From NCBI RefSeq assembly GCF_008974285.1, contig NZ_BKZV01000001.1:1458214-1522213 (forward strand): a DNA stretch of 64,000 nucleotides. The letters are read 5' to 3'. Both the position numbers and the translations under genes were made by a program. Source of the DNA: Thermogemmatispora aurantia (GTDB taxonomy: Bacteria > Chloroflexota > Ktedonobacteria > Ktedonobacterales > Ktedonobacteraceae). The notes under the pieces are model-generated. The model was not told the DNA's origin, ran no database searches, and saw only the letters and a list, made by a program, of their open reading frames with translations. Positions 62,204-64,000 of this stretch are shown here, in pieces (position 1 is the stretch's first letter; each line of letters begins with the position of its first letter).

Positions 62204-63436
62204 ATGCCGCAGTTTCGCCCGTTCCCGCCGTTCCAGGATGTTGGAGAGCCTGAGTCGGCGGGCGAGCAGGCACAAGGAGTGCACTTAGCAGGTTCGGCTT
62301 CAGGAGTACAGGTGCCATTCCCAACGCAGACCACAGCCACGCCCGGCGAGCAGGCCCCTCGTCAGTTTGCCCCCTTTGGGCTGCTTTCCTTGCCGGCGAC
62401 CGGGCCGCTCTCCACAACATCCAGCCGCCCGCTCTCTCAAGGCCAGTTCGGTGCCTCCGGTGCCACTGCTCCTTTCACCACGGAGCCGCTGCGGCGGCAG
62501 CTGACGCCGACGACCGATCAATACCTGGCCATCTCGCCAGGCGCGGGGCCTGAGTCGACAACTTTGCCAGCCCCACCGCCTGCCGTGGCCTCTCAACCGC
62601 TATCAACGTCGGTCCTGGTAGAAGGCCCAGGGACAACCGACCAGCTCGCTGAGTTGCCAGGTCAGCCCCAGACCACTGGCAGTCTAGCTGATCTGCTCGC
62701 CGCTCTGCAAGCGACGCTAGAGCAGCCACGACGTATGGTGGTTATTCCCGCCGAGCATCCCCGGCAGCCAGTGCAGGAGCCGGTGAATCCACGCCGCCTG
62801 AGCATCCGCCAGCGCCAGGGCATTATTCTTACGGTGCTGGTCATGGCGATCCTGGTGACGATGCTCACCCTCTCACCGCTGGCCGGCGGAAACGCCGTCC
62901 CTCTCCTCGGCGGGATCAGAGAGTGGATTCAGAATCAGCAAACTGCCTGGCAGATTGCCGCTCACCAGCAACCCGTGGATGCCAACAACGGAGGAGGCAC
63001 GCCGCTCTTCAATTTTAACCCGGCCAATCTGCCTTTCATGACCATTCCTAACAGCCCCTACGTCCTCGTCGCCCAGCAAGCCGCCCTCGACGCCGGCATC
63101 TCGCCTGTCTACTTCGTGCGCCAGATCAATGTTGAGAGCGGCTTCAACCCATACGCGGTCTCGCCCGCGGGCGCTGTGGGCATCGCTCAGTTTCTGCCCA
63201 GTACTGCCGCGGGCCTGGGCATTGATCCCTGGAATCCAGTTGAGGCCCTGCGTGGAGCCGCTCGCCTGATGGCCAGTTATGCCCGCAGCTACGGCGGCGA
63301 CTACGCCAAAGCCCTGGCCGCCTACAACGCTGGCTCCGGCAACCTGCAAAACGCCCTGAACGCCTGTGGCGGCGCCTGGCTGAGCTGCATGCCAGCAGAG
63401 ACCCAGAACTATGTCTACCGCATTATGGGCATCTGA
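62204..63436 (+). CDS. Membrane-anchored lytic transglycosylase (SLT domain)
   Basis: A 410-residue protein. Residues 1-200 are a disordered cytoplasmic region rich in Pro, Ser, Thr and Gln. One membrane helix follows (206-224, IILTVLVMAILVTMLTL). The outer C-terminal domain (about 275-410) is a soluble-lytic-transglycosylase fold with catalytic E311 in RQINVESGFNPYAVSPAGAV, then GIAQFLPSTA and LAAYNAGSGN. It cleaves peptidoglycan glycan strands to anhydro ends. An intracellular tail of this length is unusual and may couple to regulators. A cysteine pair near the end (CGGAWLSC) may form a disulfide. Confidence 0.9.
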   Translation: MPQFRPFPPFQDVGEPESAGEQAQGVHLAGSASGVQVPFPTQTTATPGEQAPRQFAPFGLLSLPATGPLSTTSSRPLSQGQFGASGATAPFTTEPLRRQLTPTTDQYLAISPGAGPESTTLPAPPPAVASQPLSTSVLVEGPGTTDQLAELPGQPQTTGSLADLLAALQATLEQPRRMVVIPAEHPRQPVQEPVNPRRLSIRQRQGIILTVLVMAILVTMLTLSPLAGGNAVPLLGGIREWIQNQQTAWQIAAHQQPVDANNGGGTPLFNFNPANLPFMTIPNSPYVLVAQQAALDAGISPVYFVRQINVESGFNPYAVSPAGAVGIAQFLPSTAAGLGIDPWNPVEALRGAARLMASYARSYGGDYAKALAAYNAGSGNLQNALNACGGAWLSCMPAETQNYVYRIMGI

Positions 63437-63582
63437 TCCGGCTATGAACACAGACCAGGCATAGGCCCGCTCCGAGCAGCCGGCAATGCCCACGGTTGTG
63501 CCGAACAGACTTTCTTTGCGCTCTAACTCTGCGACACTTCTTCCTTCACAATCCTCCGACTGCAACCACCTCGCAACGAACA

Positions 63583-63614
63583 GGGTCCGCTTCCCGCTAA
63601 GGGGAAGCGGACCC
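63583..63614. terminator. Bidirectional terminator between the transglycosylase and glmS genes
   Basis: A perfect 13-bp stem GGGTCCGCTTCCC (63583-63595) with 63602-63614 and a six-base loop, followed by TTGTTCTTC on the + strand and TGTTCGTT on the minus strand. It lies between two convergent genes. Confidence 0.75.
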
Positions 63615-63723
63615 TTGTTCTTCACTACCGCCCGACTGCCCGCCTGGATGCCAGATGGCAAGACTACCAGACTGGATATGGATAGCAAGCTGCGCTCACA
63701 GCACCAGGCCAGGCGCTTCCAGG

Positions 63724-64000
63724 CTACTCTACCGTGACCGACTTCGCCAGGTTGCGCGGTTGATCAACGTTGCAGCCACGGGCAACCGCCGCGTGATAGG
63801 CCAGGAGCTGGAGGGGAATCGCCGCCAGCACCGGGCTTAGCTCTTCCAGTGTCGGCGGTACGTAGAGCACCACATCGGCATGCTCACGAATAGCTTCGTC
63901 GCCCTCGGTGGCCACCGCGATTACACGTGCGTCCCGCGCACGAACCTGTTGCATATTGCTGACCACCTTTTCGTAGACGTGCGAGGCTGTGGCGATGGCT
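63724..64000 (-). CDS. glmS: Glutamine-fructose-6-phosphate aminotransferase, C-terminal part
   Basis: The last 91 residues of GlmS; the gene continues beyond the right edge. From the edge the frame reads [20 protein letters not shown] and goes on through [20 protein letters not shown] to the family ending [18 protein letters not shown]. This is the second sugar-isomerase (SIS) subdomain, whose C-terminal tail closes the active site. The enzyme makes glucosamine-6-phosphate for peptidoglycan. The upstream part, including any glmS ribozyme, is outside the window. Confidence 0.93.
   Translation of the reverse strand, partial: AIATASHVYEKVVSNMQQVRARDARVIAVATEGDEAIREHADVVLYVPPTLEELSPVLAAIPLQLLAYHAAVARGCNVDQPRNLAKSVTVE

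Noticed and set aside
1..64000. CRISPR array, prophage or integrative element
   Set aside because: No regularly spaced direct repeats, integrase, phage structural genes or tRNA attachment site were seen.

Overview
The window is GC-rich, densely packed bacterial chromosome. The gene content suggests a member of the Chloroflexota, most likely a thermophilic Ktedonobacteria such as a Thermogemmatispora-like organism. This is inference from the mix of many TPR and XRE-type proteins, a GAF-containing XRE regulator, a MmyB-type regulator, a GH57 enzyme, an R2lox protein, DUF4388, and small lineage-specific proteins I could not name. No marker gene in the window proves it. I saw no rRNA, tRNA, CRISPR array, integrase or transposase.

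0-11 kb: the start of a GCS2-type carboxylate-amine ligase (cut by the window edge), cytidine deaminase, an OmpR-type response regulator, a small excisionase-like DNA-binding protein, a membrane-anchored protein, a large XRE-GAF regulator, a SAM methyltransferase, an orphan sugar-importer ATPase, and a three-gene unknown operon whose first gene is only 42 codons.

11-22 kb: one directional fatty-acid degradation cluster. Acyl-CoA ligase, acyl-CoA dehydrogenase, MaoC-like hydratase, thiolase and FadN-type hydroxyacyl-CoA dehydrogenase/enoyl-CoA hydratase are followed by an R2-like ligand-binding oxidase (R2lox). A MmyB-type regulator is transcribed divergently. Two spacers in the cluster share a TATCC...GGATA inverted repeat, a candidate operator.

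22-37 kb: an accessory region. It holds a multi-spanning membrane protein, two TPR proteins, three paralogous small XRE regulators that all start with GTG, an unknown small gene, a 1520-residue TIR-STAND ATPase-TPR protein, and an overlapping PaeR7I/XhoI-type restriction endonuclease and N6-adenine methyltransferase pair. This looks like a defence island.

37-54 kb: mostly housekeeping genes. These are cupin, UvrC, FmdB-type zinc ribbon, a soluble histidine kinase, a PrxQ-type peroxiredoxin, aldehyde dehydrogenase, DUF4388 protein, glycosyltransferase, SDR, QueD/PTPS, an RNase D-HEAT fusion, beta carbonic anhydrase, PhoU, PIG-L deacetylase and a minimal Ser/Thr kinase. The peroxiredoxin and a small convergent gene lie between two inward-facing copies of a 115-bp element.

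55-64 kb: a glycosyltransferase plus GH57 operon, a cytochrome P450 divergent from a TetR regulator with AT-rich palindromes over the P450 promoter, a HEAT-like protein, a membrane-anchored lytic transglycosylase, and the 3' end of glmS. Spacers repeatedly carry tetranucleotide microsatellites and short exact tandem duplications.
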